NCBI GenBank assembly: GCA_037043015.1
Contig: CM073327.1
Span: forward strand, 7,670,727-7,734,726
Length of the DNA stretch: 64,000 nt
From: Bryum argenteum
Taxonomy: Eukaryota; Streptophyta; Bryopsida; Bryales; Bryaceae
Direction of reading: 5' to 3'
The notes beneath the pieces were generated by a model. That model worked only from the letters and a program-made list of their open reading frames with translations, did no database searches and was not told where the DNA came from. Each line of letters opens with the position of its first letter. Position 1 is the stretch's first letter. Positions 1 through 12,072 of this stretch are shown piece by piece. The position numbers were made by a program, and so were the translations under genes.

Positions 1-3
1 TAC

Positions 4-3000
4 CTTTCAAAATTCGTCTGACCAACTCAGCATCTCGTCGTGCAGACACACCAAAGCTTCCATCACCAACAAAATTGTCCTCCGCATCACTTCCAGGCAC
101 AGCATTCCATCTCTTGCTATTACTCACCTTGAAGGCCAATTTTTTAGGCCATGACAGTAGTTTCCCAGTACATGATGGTACAACATTTGCAACTCTCCCC
201 TTTGTCCAGCTAGACCACCTCGTGGAGCCACTCGGGGATGGAGTTGTCTTCGAATCGGACTTGGAATCATCGACGACAACATTTTCTCGGTTTTTTCGCC
301 ACCGGTTCCTATAGGCTGTCATGATAGAAGGACCTTCTTCCTCATCTACTTCTACTTCCCTTGGCTTCTTGGTTTGAGGTGCTGTTGGATTTGGTTTAAA
401 ATTTGAATATGGTGGAGATGTGTAGGGAATCTCCTTCACAAGGTCCACAGCAAAGTTCACTGAACGCTTCGGAGCTTTGGCAGATTCGCCTTTTGTGATG
501 GAAGTTTTCCCCTGCTGTAGAAACCAACTAGTCAAAATCTTGAACAATGGCAGGAAACTACTGCTTCAAAAACCACATATTCAAACTACCCATGGTGTTA
601 GTTGTATTCATATGTGAACTCTTCCCATTCAACCAAAGGAAGCACAACTCCTATCGAAACATTCTCTCTTCATGAATGCTACAAACATACTTGCACAGTC
701 AAGGCTCACCAAAAAAATCTTGATCAATGAGCAATTTAGGGGAAAATCTATCCTTCACATATTGAAGGATTCAGTTATTCATTTGCAGAATATGATTCCA
801 TTCCACTCTCTCTTACGGCATTGCTTTGACAATTATTACCATGCATGCATATTCACAACATGATGAGCATGTCAATATCGGAGAGGGTGAAGTGTATCAT
901 ACCCCGGGTGCTGCGGAATTGATTAAAATCGGGTTCTGAGGTCGTTTTATGGGGATGCGTTGAGCTCGAGGTGAACCGTCGTCGAACAGCTTGCTGGTCA
1001 CATAAGGTACCCATTTGTTATCACCTCCTATGGGTCTCCTCATACTGTCATGCTTAGTGCTGGGACCCTCATACTTTGTCTTAAGATTCTCATCTTTAGA
1101 CTTGGGACTTCCATGGCACTTGGTCTTGGGACCCGCAGGCTTGACCTTGGTATGGTCATACTTGGTCTTGAGGCTCTCATCTTTGTTCTTGGGACTCTCA
1201 TGCTTGGTGTTGGCTCTTTCATAGTTGGTCTTCAGCGAATCATCTTTGGACTTGAGACTCTCACAGTGAGTCCTGGGACTCCCTTGCTGGGTCTTGGAAC
1301 TCTCATGGTGGGTCTTGTGACTCCCATGCTGGGTCTTGGAACTCTCACTGTGGGTCTTGGGACTCTCATGGTGAGTCTTGGGACTCCCATGCTGGGTCTT
1401 GGAACTCTCACGCTGGGTCTTGGAACTCTCACTGTGGGTCTTGGGACTCTCATGGTGAGTCTTGGGACTCCCATGCTGGGTCTTGGAACTCTCACGCTGG
1501 GTCTTGGGACTCTCATGGTGGGTCTTGGGACTCGCATGGTGGGTCTTGGGACTCGCATGGTGGGTCTTGGGACTCGCATGGTGGGCCTTGGGACTCTCCT
1601 GGTGGGTCTTGGGACTCCCATGCTGGGTCTTGGAACTCTCACTGTGGGTCTTGGGACTCTCATGGTGGGTCTTGAGACTTCCATACTTAATCCTCCCATC
1701 TGCACTCTCTGGCATCTCCTGGTTTGCAAGAGTTTGGATTGAGGAAGGCAACCCATTCCTGTAAATGCGTACATATTCCATCAGTAGTTGAAAATTCTCA
1801 TTCTGGCAATGCATCGCAAACCAATTAGATTGACCTCTGCAGAAACAACCATAGAATGCAAATATGGACAAGAGAGAGGTTAATTGCCCAACAGAGAGCC
1901 AGTATACTCCACAAACAAGCAAACATGACATTGTGCAAAGTAACTACAAACGAAGGGCTTTTTCTCTTCTTCTTGTCCGAAATATCCAACACTATCATCC
2001 TTCTAGAGTAGTAAGAGCTTCAAATTCTCTCATGATGTATTCATTCAACAACCACTTGATCCTCTAGAGGTTCAAATGCAAACAAACGTACACAAGCAAG
2101 TGTAAGTGTATGGTTTGGGGCAATGGTAAGCTTGGGGTATCACTTTTTGGACACACTAATTAGGTTATTATTATTGAAAGCCTCCAAAGTTTGTCTAATT
2201 TATTCATTTTAATCAAGTAAAAAGACCCTAAAATAGAAAATAAAATATCATGCACCTCACTGAAATCAAAGTATATATGCCTATAGATTTTCTCTTAGAT
2301 TTTTTATTTTTTTTGGATCCATTCATAGATGAGGGAAAAAGTGCTGAATTTGGGGATTTGCAGGCATTATAGTGCACAATGAATTATTTTTTTTATAATT
2401 AAATAAATTATTTTGTATTCTATACAAGAAGATGTATGTCATATTCAAAAATTATATTAAAATAAAAATGGTTGATATTCCATTTGCTTGGTTCTATGGA
2501 TTTTAGGTTATTGGGACATGACTTACTTTTTCAACTAAAAAATCAAATAAAATTACTTCAAAATATTTTTTTTAATTTTTAATTTTTTTTCTTGATACAT
2601 TATAAGTATAGACAACTAAAACCACATCTAATGAAGTCTTATTGTATTACAGTTTAAAAATGGATATGTTTGACACACCAGCATAGAGTGCAATTGTTCA
2701 TGGGACAACCTTTTTGGGTACCCCAACCAGACCATCACCCTTTGTGCATTGGACTTATAAACCACCCAAGCATCAGATTGGATAAACTCGATGAAAGCTA
2801 TGGGAATGATTCTTCCTACCTGAGCGGAGAAGCATGCAAGATCGTCGGAGACAGAAGAAACTCCAGATCCTCAGAGTCGTCCAACACGCCGCAGTCATTC
2901 ACAAGCCACGGCTCTCGCTGATTAGCTTCCTGAAAAATGCCCAGTTCTTGTAACGATCCTGCAACGTTGATATCCTCCTCCTCCTCCTCCTCCTCATCTG

Positions 3001-5062
3001 AAGACTCGTCTGATGTTGTTGCGCCCATATCCATGCTCGCTTCGTATGTGAAAGCAGGAAACGGGAGCTCATACTTGAACCCCGATTGCATAGGTGAGTC
3101 CAAGTCTGAGGATTCGTCATTGTACAAGTAGTTGAACACTTGCTGTTGCTTCCGAGGATGCTTTTTTGAGGTTTCGGAGCTGTCTGATGTGCCGTGGGAG
3201 ACTTCATCCGGCTCTTGTGACAGTACTGACCTCGGTGACTTTCTAGAGCCATTCCTGACAGCTCCAAACTGAGTTTGTTAGTGAGCAAGTTGATACTTCA
3301 CTTGGTTCTATAAGAAAGAAATTTGAAGCTAAAGAAAAGTTCTGTAAGGATATGTATTAGACACGGAGAGCAATCTAACATGATGTTTTCTTAAAAGAAC
3401 ATTTAGTGAATTTCTAAGACACTTGAAGGTTTTTAAGTCTTGCTATGGAGTTTGACAGATGTGGTGATTTGGAGCTTTGTTGATGATTGAGCAATTTCAA
3501 GATCTATACTGAGTAGCTTGAAAGTAAGAAGTGTCTAGTTAAGTTGAGGCTCTTGTGTGAATCACTTGTTGGATATTGCCTAATTGAAATGAACTTTGGT
3601 GGAGGGATAGAAAGATGGATACTCACCTTTGATCTTCATGAGGCTTCACATGTTCACTGCAATATTGTTCATCGAATGTATGAAACTTGTTGATGTTGGA
3701 GACACTCAGTGAAAAAGGATCTTCATCATCTGAAAACAAAGATGTGGATGACATTCCACAAGTAAGAGAGCAAGGAGAGGGGCAATCTTGTTGTGACTCC
3801 ACTACCTCTCCTACATGGACTTCTACCACCTTTGGTGTTGAAGTTTTGGTGCCTCTTCTCCTGCTAGAATGTAAATCAAATCCCTTGAGACTCAAAAGAG
3901 CATCCACATTGGTTGGTGAATATTTGCTTGTTTTCTTCATAACTCTATCACCTCTTGGAGTTGAGCTCTCACTGTTGCAATCAATCCCATTGTAAGTAAT
4001 AAGCCAAAAATGAAATGGACACTGTGAAGATTCATGACCTTACGTACTCTTATACTCATATATGTTCTTCGAATATTTTGTTTTCAACCACTTGCAAATA
4101 AACAACATTAAAATGGTTCTCGAGCATCAGAACTGGAAGGAGCCTTGAATCACAAAAGAGCAAAGTGTATGAATCTACCTGAGGTCATTCGAGATGGTAC
4201 ACTTGCTCCAGGAGTAAGCCTCCATCTTTTCCAGTATGGGACTCGACAGCGATGGCGAAAATGCTGATGGCACCGGAATCGGTACCCCTCTCAAATCCTC
4301 CGGAGCATCGCCTTGCAGTGGTTGCTGTTGCAATGGCACCTTTGCCTTCTCGATGCTTTCCAAGTGTTGTAACAACTGTGCATACCCCTCGTCACCACTG
4401 CCAATTGGCTCAGAATCCCTTGCACTTAAAAACTCGTCCTCCGAGGAGGAAGAAGACGAAGATTCTAAGGGATGATGCTCGACTCGAATGGAAATGCCAC
4501 CGTCTGCGAACACGCTTTCGAACGTCGACGTGAAAGTCTTCCTCTTCTTCTTCCCCTGCAAATCATTCTTCGGCTTGCCAATGCAGAACGACCACCACTC
4601 TTGCGCCAATTGCCCTGAGGCCAAATCTTCCTGCAACCAGTTCACTGGCGTCTCCTCAGGCTCCGAGGGCACCCACCGCTCCGTAGGAGACCGTAGAAGC
4701 ACCGGCGACAGAGGCTCCATGTAAACATCAGCCGGCAAATCTTCTAGCGACACTCGCTTCTTCGCTTTCTTCACCGGCGAAGTAGCGCCATTGCTGCTTC
4801 TACTACTGCTGCTCTTGTTACTGTTAGATTTCTGTAACTGGCCAATAATATTGCTGTCCATCGCCGTGGTTGCAAACCATTTCTGCGACTGGCCTTGATT
4901 GCTCTCCATTGCTGCTGTGGTAGCAGTCACGCGACATATGCCATTGCTCTGTAGCTGTTTCCGAACCTCTGGTGGATGATACTTGTTCCCTAACGAAAAC
5001 TCCACAAGCTCTAAGTTTCCTGTGGGTCGAACACCAGGATTGGCAAATCCCATAAGGTACAT
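4..5062 (-). CDS. Large five-exon gene of unknown function, 3' part outside the window
   Basis: Exons read on the minus strand: 5062-4179, 3971-3627, 3254-2820, 1836-903 and 514-4. The first three introns are phase 2 and the fourth is phase 0. Every junction keeps the frame and has GT..AG ends, and the last exon stops at a donor next to the window edge. The visible part codes for about 1036 residues. The apparent stop right after residues HASPLR (near 2816) is a TAG formed by the donor GTAGGA; splicing to 1836 gives PLRGQSNWF in frame. The start at 5062 (MYLMGFANPG) follows a possible leader acceptor (TTTACAG). The protein is rich in Ser, Lys and acidic runs (Ser run near residue 205, Glu run near residue 490), with a heptad repeat in exon 4 and a basic C-terminal part. 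I recognise no domain; nuclear or scaffold roles are only guesses. A MITE lies in intron 3. Confidence 0.72.
1243..1690 (-). repeat. Coding 21-bp minisatellite (SPKTHHE heptapeptide)
   Basis: About twenty head-to-tail 21-bp units in exon 4 of the large minus-strand gene keep the reading frame. They encode variants of SPKTHHE, SSKTQHG and SPKTHSE. Units drift into a degenerate K/S-rich form towards 1030. Because the unit length is a multiple of three, copy-number changes would not break the gene. Long open frames on both other phases and on the plus strand here are side effects of the repeat. Confidence 0.9.
2118..2740. mobile_element. GGG..CCC-ended MITE, copy 1, in intron 3 of the large gene
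   Basis: This is a 623-bp AT-rich non-coding element. The left end is GGGCAATGGTAAGC and the right end, reverse complemented, is GGGTGATGGTCTGG; both continue into TTGGGGTA, giving an imperfect terminal inverted repeat of about 25 bp. It is flanked by the 4-bp direct repeat TTTG (2114-2117 and 2741-2744). A near-identical copy is at 52910-53531 and a 5'-truncated one at 34676-34981. A 4-bp duplication is uncommon: Sola, Ginger and Chapaev use that length, hAT and Mutator do not. The superfamily is not assigned. Confidence 0.85.
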
Positions 5063-6104
5063 GACTCCTGTAAATCATTCATTCCTCGCACCCCTCCTAT
5101 ACATATACTCAAACGATCGGATCTGAATGTCTCGTTCCGCCACCTCTGGATCACTACTGCTCCATTCTACAAAGTAACTCATCCCTTGCCCAATTCAACA
5201 CGTCCCGTCCACGATCGCAAGCTCCCCAAAAATCATCTGTACACTAACTAGTAACCCACAGATGCAAGCTCCCGCTTCTGAGACCACGAATGGCGCGTTC
5301 AATCGTTGACTGATCCAGTGTACTAAACTCTGTCTTGACTACGATTGTGAGAGCTAGCTAGTGGTGGTCAAAGAGTGAGGGCGAAAGAAAATTCAACGCC
5401 AATTCGCAACACGTCGCACCCAAAAACCATCGATTTGCTTTGCTAACCAGTTACTCATACAACCTCCGGTGCCAGGACTATCAATGTCGACACTGAAACT
5501 GAAGACTCCAGTTACAACCCCTTCAACCCAGAAACCATCTACTTGCTCGTAAGCCACGAACTGTCGAGCACTGATCCTGCAAACTGTGTGGAGATTGTTG
5601 CGAACCAAAAATGAGTGCGGACTGATAGGGCGCGTTGTTGGTGGTGAGAAGGACGCGGTGTCCAGAATTGTTGGTGTCACGAAGGAGAGAAAGCGCAAGG
5701 GAAGTGGAAAGGAAGGTAAGTTGCGTTGAATCAGTCGTCGTGCGCTGCGCTGCCATCGCCAGCGAAAAGGAGAAACCGAAACGTACGCTGTGGGACGGAT
5801 GGATGATATTCCATGAATCTTGTTTCGTGTTTGTTCGGTCATTTGAGCAAGTGCATTAGGTGAGGGAATGGAGGTTCTGTGACTTCCTAGAACTCCTTTA
5901 CGAGAATGAGTGATCATTTACCCCGGTAAAAGTTTGAGTTTTGACTCCAATACAAGGAAGACGAATAAATGTCTACTTTTAGGCTAGCATAAATAGAGCA
6001 TCAATTTTGGGCCCAGCTTTGTGCATCATGACATGAAGTAAGGAAGAAGTGGTGAACGATGACGTAATCTCTCATTTTTATTATGAATCCTGCTATTGTT
6101 GCCT
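5063..6104. other. Upstream region of the large gene, no confident gene
   Basis: The presumed promoter and leader of the minus-strand gene starting at 5062. Open frames at 5393-5917 and 5523-5756 (minus) have no recognisable domain. One contains two similar stretches, GFWVEGVVTG and GFWVRRVANW, that may reflect a small internal duplication. I could not decide whether this is a leader exon, a short gene or non-coding DNA. Confidence 0.4.
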
Positions 6105-6323
6105 CACTAACTAGTAGAATTTGACCCCATTTGCTACATCTTTGTTTTCATAAAAGTCACGTTTGGTGAGTATTTTAAACTACGTTCTAACATATTTTTG
6201 TTCAGATGTAGCTTTTGAAACTACGTTGTAGCATAAACATGTTGAAACGTAGTTTAAGCTCCTCCCGAAACCTGGCTATTATGAAAGCAGAATTGTAGTG
6301 AATGGGGTCAAATACTAGTAGTG
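6105..6323. mobile_element. CACTA-type foldback MITE
   Basis: A 219-bp element that is nearly one long inverted repeat. The left arm starts CACTAACTAGTAGAATTTGA and the right arm, reverse complemented, starts CACTACTAGTATTTGACC. The 3-bp direct repeat CCT flanks it at 6102-6104 and 6324-6326. CACTA ends with a 3-bp duplication are the hallmark of the EnSpm/CACTA superfamily. It has no coding capacity, so it is non-autonomous. The minus-strand open frame at 6202-6474 partly overlaps an arm and is not a gene. Confidence 0.82.
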
Positions 6324-6997
6324 CCTTGTGCAGATTCTCAAAAACTAGGCACTTACAAATTACATTGTTAGTAGTGAATAATTCCTCTTGTGTAACAACT
6401 CTTCCAACCAAATTGACATGTCTTCCAATGGCAAATTCATTTTCACTATCGGTATATAAAATGAGTGCACTCAAACTTCCCTATAGTGTAATATCTGAAA
6501 ATATATATATCACTATATTCATACATTTGACTTCTCTTGTTTGTAGTCTCGACATGCTCCTCACTTCATCATAAAACAAGTGTCTTGTCTTCATATGAAT
6601 CATGTCAGCCGACTATACTTACTTTACACACTATGTGGCACACACAAGGTTGACATATAGTGTAGATGAAAATAGTGTGGATTTTCACACATTTATTTCA
6701 TGGGTCTGATTGGTGCACATTTGCATACAGTTGTCATAAAACAGCACCCACCTTACAAATATGCTGGGAATGAATGAGATTCTTCATCATACAAATGTGT
6801 TTGTAGTCAGGGATTTTGTGGGGACTGAGGAATTTTATGCAACTTTCGGCTGTACATGTATGTACCACTTCTCCGCTTTTCTTGAATCATTTCCATTGCT
6901 CCTTGTCATAAAGGTAGAGCCCAGAATGGACGTAAATCAAAAAAATTATGAGGTTTTCATATATTCTTCTTCACACCAAATGAAGTCACATTATTAA

Positions 6998-7157
6998 GGG
7001 CCGGTTTACACCCTAAGGTGAAAAAGGCCACTAGTTGGTCAAGAATTTCATTTTTGTCCAATCGCATTCTAAGAGCCTCAATTTCAACTAACCATATTTG
7101 AGATTTTTCCTAAATTCCTTGACCGGTGGACTTCTCGACATTAGTGTAAACTAGTCC
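6998..7157. mobile_element. Harbinger-like MITE with adjacent partial duplicate
   Basis: The left end GGGCCGGTTTACAC and the right end, reverse complemented GGACTAGTTTACAC, form inverted repeats. They are flanked by TAA and TAG, a one-mismatch match to the 3-bp TAA duplication of PIF/Harbinger. The right half is repeated immediately downstream (7165-7234, period about 88 bp), truncated where a SINE-like element begins. A diverged relative lies at 49082-49226 and a larger element with similar ends at 63218-63787. Confidence 0.6.
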
Positions 7158-7238
7158 TAGAACCCCAATTTCAACTAACCATATTTGAGATTTTTCCTAA
7201 ATTCCTTGACCGGTGGACTTCTCAACATTAGTGTACTA

Positions 7239-7465
7239 ACCCCTCTCGGGGTGAACACTCCCAGTTCCTAGCTAGCCAATAGTGCATTAGAGATACCTGA
7301 CATGGTATCCCTCCAAAGGGGTTTGAGGTACCCATACAACAAGGTTCAAGAACCCCGACCATAATTGGGTGGATTATGGTGGTGAGCACCGCGCCAACAT
7401 GGGGAATAGAACCCACGTCCTCCTCATTGACAACCATGAGCCCTCACCACCAAGCCAAGGCTTTT
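7239..7465 (-). mobile_element. tRNA-derived SINE-like element
   Basis: On the minus strand there is a Pol III A box-like TGGCTTGGTGG, followed about 40 bp on by a B box-like GGTTCTATTCC. This is the spacing of a tRNA-derived SINE head, followed by an unrelated body. The far end touches a broken copy of the Harbinger-like MITE, so the SINE probably inserted into it. The 69-residue open frame over it is not a gene. A target duplication was not found. Confidence 0.5.
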
Positions 7466-8996
7466 GGTGCCTCTCGCTTCATCACATTTAATACTTTAGC
7501 AGTCGAGGAGTTTGTAGCTCTCCACCATTATGCCCATCACGAATGTTTCATTCCCCCAACATCTTAGTGAAATGAGTCATCTCAACATGATAGATATTGC
7601 ACATTTTCCCACTCCAATATTACTCTTGGAAGATTACCAATCTAAATGGTAGTGCATGCACACAACTTGTATCAAATATACAAGAATTATAATTAACACT
7701 TTCAAAGGTATGGCATCTTCAATTACGTGAATCTCAAGTAGATTTATACTTGGATTTTTTCCTATAAAAAGCTAAAAGACTTCTTCTATGAAAAGATGGG
7801 ATTTTCTTTTTTTTCTGAGAGAAAATCCAGTAATCATGTAGCAAAAGCGGTCATAACCGAATGAAACTTGAGGGCACGGTTACAGGCCCAGAAATTGAGG
7901 GTTACGTCATGAACTGTAGAATTGGATTCCTTCGGCGGTGGGATTCATTCAATACTGTAAATATACACTCTATTCACACCTGCCTCTAAATAGGTTGGAG
8001 TTTCTCTTTCTACCACTGCAAAGTCCTGCCTAGTGGGTGGGGCTATGTAAAATAAAATTGGAATTGTACAGTGGGGCCCTTGGAGATGCCAGGTCTGATT
8101 CTAGAGCTACTGTACTCTATGTAGGTCGGTCGGCAAGAATGATTCTCAGAGATTTTTGGTGTTTTCTTCATTGTTGGTCTATTGGGCTAAATTAGGTCAA
8201 CTGATAAGCTCATTTCAGCAATTGCGGAAGATTGCTCACTTCCTCATTGGATGCTTTGCTCTGACTTCACAAAAATCTGGGGGAGTTTAGTATAAATATA
8301 ACTTAAGAAAAAGTCTTTGGTTATTTCTATTTCTTTTTGGTCAAAGAGTAATTGTGTAAGGTAGAGGGCCCTATAACCGATCATTGTAAACCTAAAATTG
8401 ATTTTCATTTGCCTGTAATAAGATATAGAAATTTAAGAGATGAATGTGTGCTTCAAAGTAGAAGAATAGATGGTCAACATAAATAGAGCACCAATTACAT
8501 CATTACCAAGTAAATGTTAGTGGAAAGGTGGTTTTTGTAAAGGAGGCCCTCAGAGCATGCTCAGCCCCGCATTGTGGGCCGGAGAGTGGAGCCTTGTTTG
8601 GAGTGTGAGGAACCCCTGCCCTCACACTATGTGTGTAGCCCGTTCAAGAGGATTGAGGTTCCCTAAATTCTAGAACACCATAACTCTAAGTTATCCCGTG
8701 TTTTTCATTCACATTTTAGCATCTCCGTTAACTAATGGAAGAGTGCCACATGGCAAAGACCTCATCAGCAGAAAAAAATTGTATTATAACCGGCTTGTCA
8801 GGAAATGTGATTGGTGAGCGGCCTTTTCCTCTGTCCAGTCTCCTGGGCTGGGTGGCGTTGCGACGCCTAACTGACTAGCGCCTCCAAACTTTTCATGCAG
8901 CCGAGCAGTCCGGCCTGAAGCACAGGGTTGGCCATGCTCTCATTGAAGGAACTCCCAATCTAGGTGGGGCCAGACTCCACCAGAAGGCCACTTTTG
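7466..8996. other. Intergenic, no gene seen
   Basis: A short dispersed repeat at about 7966-8005 (minus orientation) matches sequences at 23438 and, more weakly, 27891 and 16250. Nothing else is recognisable on either strand. Confidence 0.5.
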
Positions 8997-9136
8997 ACCA
9001 AAAGGTCCTTACATATACACCATAAGTATACCCATGGAAACAATCTACACTCCAAATTGAGGTGTAAAATACCACTATAGCTATACACAACTTATGGGTA
9101 ATATACTTGTGGTGTATACAAAGACCACCTTTTCAT
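8997..9136. repeat. Imperfect inverted repeat, probable small MITE
   Basis: The left arm ACATATACACCATAAGTATA and the right arm, reverse complemented TGTATACACCACAAGTATAT, are about 65 bp apart, with AAAGGT-like sequence outside both. The shape is that of a small foldback element. Ends and target duplication are not resolved. Confidence 0.5.
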
Positions 9137-9982
9137 AAAGAACATCTCACTACCAAACCCCTCACCGATTGCCTTTTTACAATGAAAACCCCTTCTCACA
9201 ATCACCTACTCCCAAGATACTCCTTTTCATTTACAATAAAGCTCTCCATACAGATGTCCTATCTCTTATCTAAAACACAACTTTAAACCTAAAATTCCGA
9301 AAAATCACTGACAAATCCTAATATAAAGAACCAGAAGAATCCAAAGTGATAAAAAAGATTCAGACAAAGAATACACGTAAACTTCAATGAAATATCATCG
9401 AAATTAGTGATGGAATGTGGCCCCATGCCCTCAAATGTGGCCACGAAGCATAAGAAGATCCAGGCACTCATATTTATTATTTTATTTTGTTTCTAACTTT
9501 GGTTTTAAAGATTTTTGGTGCAAGTCAAATGAAATAGATATTTCTTCAATTGTTCAAGGATGGTTATTATTATTGGTTACCTTAGTAGTAGGTTTACCAT
9601 GATTTTTGTTAATTTTTTGACTTGTTCAAGGTAGCTTGTTTGGATGACTTTGACCTTGAGTCATGATCTTAATATGCAAAATAAAGAAATAGAGTTTATT
9701 TATTAAACAATAGTTAAGTGATCTAATAGTTGCATGTTTTTTACATTTTTTTGTCCATTCATATTTTTCTGTATAGAAGTATAATTTTGTGTCAAATTTT
9801 GCTCATATAAAGGAAAGAATATTCTGGCTTAGCATCATGAAGCAATACCGAAAATTTACAATGGAAAGAAAAATAATAAAGAGAATCTATATTGTGGTGG
9901 CAAATTGAACTAAACGATTACAGTTAGTGTGAATCGATGACAATAAGCCCTTGAATCTCCTTGGTGTTTCTTGGGAGCTTGA

Positions 9983-10149
9983 CCCTTAGACGCCCAAGAA
10001 TCCCGAGGAGCTTTTTTCCACATGTTGTACCTAACCTTGTAGGAGGTTGCAAGCTCATCATTGATTGGTTCATTCAAAATGCCCAAGTCCAAAAGATGTT
10101 GTGATCCAATTTTGAACTACCCGTTTCAGACCCCATGGGCTTATAAGGG
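9983..10149. mobile_element. TTAA-flanked CCCTT-ended MITE, internally deleted
   Basis: It begins CCCTTAGACGCCCAAG and ends CTTATAAGGG, flanked by TTGA (a decayed TTAA) on the left and TTAA on the right. The internal 50 bp (AACCTTGTAGGAGGTTGC onward) match the longer copies at 16307-16668 and 49361-49720, so this 167-bp copy is a shortened member of the same family. Confidence 0.7.
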
Positions 10150-12072
10150 TTAAGACCTCAAAATTCCAATTTTTTTACCTTGATGCAATCCAAGAAGTGT
10201 AAACCAATTGTTCCACTTCCCATTTTTCTGATCTTCCAACCCTAAGATCTTATACCCAAGACTATTCTTAGTTCCTATTCCAAAATTTACCCGTTGAATC
10301 CGTACCATTTGAGAGATGATAACATCCAAAGTTTATCACCGAGGTTTTTTGGGGCAATGAAAAGATCCCTTCTGGAAGCTGCCCTTGTAAACTCAACAAA
10401 TTCTACCACATACACTTTACAGTGTGAGAAGAACCTAATATAAATCTCAGACAAAAATATTACTTTCAACTCCTTCATCTAAGTTGCCCAAAATTGCAAA
10501 AAACCTATTCCAAGTTTCACGAAGAGTCAAAGAATAAACGCAAAGGCATTCACCATATTAGATATCAAGGTCCCATCTAGGGTGCAATAGAAGCATGATC
10601 ACAATGACATTATTGATGGACATAAAACATCCAACCTCAGCACATGATATTTTTACTGCAATCAAAAGTGAATACGACAGAACAGTAAAAAGGAAAGTTC
10701 TCTATCGTATTGGAGTATTTTTTTTGACATGAAATGGTCAAAAACAGTGTGCCCAACCACTTGGGAGAGTTTGATCAAACTGGACTTTGGAGTTTGGACC
10801 AGACAAAAGACCAATTGTCCTCAATTTTATTTATTGGCAAATAATAAAATCATTTCTTTGCATGTCCCGAAATAGATTGAATATCCTATCAAAAGTCCTT
10901 GCATGTTGCCTCTTTCACTCATGCCACAACAAATTCCAACTTTCACATAAAAACTCATTCCACAACAAAATGTTTCTCATTCGCATAAGAATCATTTATG
11001 ACCATAATTACTAATTAAAGTAGTAATACAACAACACCATAATGTCAAAAGAAATGATAACCCTCCACATCACCTAATACTTGCCAAATATGCACATAAG
11101 GTCTTAACCCCTAAATTTCCTTGTTGCAAAACGGTCTAAGTCACAAAATCTAACCTTCCTTTAGATTAAGCTCAAAAAGTCTCAGTGTAAGCATTGTTTA
11201 AAAGATTCAACCATAAAATCTCAGAGTTAACTTGACATTCTTCGCACATACCAAATTTGAACCGTTCATTCTTCCTCATTTGTGAGATTATAATGATCAA
11301 AGTTGGCTAAGTTTTTCTCCTGCAGGAACCTCCAAAACCTGCTTCAGTTTTTAAGGAAAGTTAGGGCGAAAGGAAAAGGTAAAGACTGTTGACAGACAAG
11401 TAAAATGGTACCCACGAGGAAAGCCTTACCAGGACTTTGTGTGCATACCAATTATCACCATTTCACAGTACAATTTGAAGCTTCGCCTAACTTCAACAAA
11501 ATGGGACCACCTTCTGATTCATGAGTGGGACACACCCTGCAAGCAATTCATGCTTCATCATGTGGCCACAAAAAGTAAACATTCTAGATAGCCATACCCC
11601 AACTAACTATAACCATTTTTAAAAACCATCATAAGACAAGAAACAGATCTTGCCTTGCCTTGGGATGATGATGATATCACTTGAGACACGTTACTTTACA
11701 AGACCAATCCACTTGACTCATTCAAATGTAACTACCACCACAATTTGATTCCTCTACAACCACATGGCACAAATCACTTCAAAACACATGACTCGATATC
11801 ATAGGGCACAACTTTTCAATCAACCATTTTCTTTCCTGAATGAAGATGAGACAACAATAGGGAATGAAGTGTTACCCGAAAACCAAAGCAATGTATTCCA
11901 GACCACAACCACTTGTTTGAATGCTGGCCACGAAGAGGATGTGTAATACACTAGATCAGAGGAATCTCTGGGTCCGAAGATTAGTATAGAAAACGTGGGA
12001 CCTTGTCAGATGCACGTGCAATTATCAACAGAAGCAGGAGGCTCGAGTTTCGATGATGTGGTGGTATTCGCA
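10150..12072. other. Intergenic, no gene seen
   Basis: AT-rich and unannotated. A lone TTAACCCCTAAATTTCC at 11104 looks like one end of a TTAA element, but I found no partner end. The short open frames lack features of real genes. Confidence 0.45.

Noticed and set aside
1050-1774. Long open frames on the plus strand and in other minus frames over the minisatellite
   Set aside because: A 21-bp repeat without stops in several frames makes long frames automatically; only the minus frame that splices to neighbours is kept.
2816-2818. TAG as the end of a separate gene
   Set aside because: It lies within the donor GTAGGA, and the phase-2 junction to 1836 continues the frame; a separate gene is less likely.
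9417-9602. Hydrophobic frame resembling an organelle membrane protein
   Set aside because: The ending LLLLVTLVVGLP is suggestive, but I could not match it to any known organelle gene and the flanks are ordinary.
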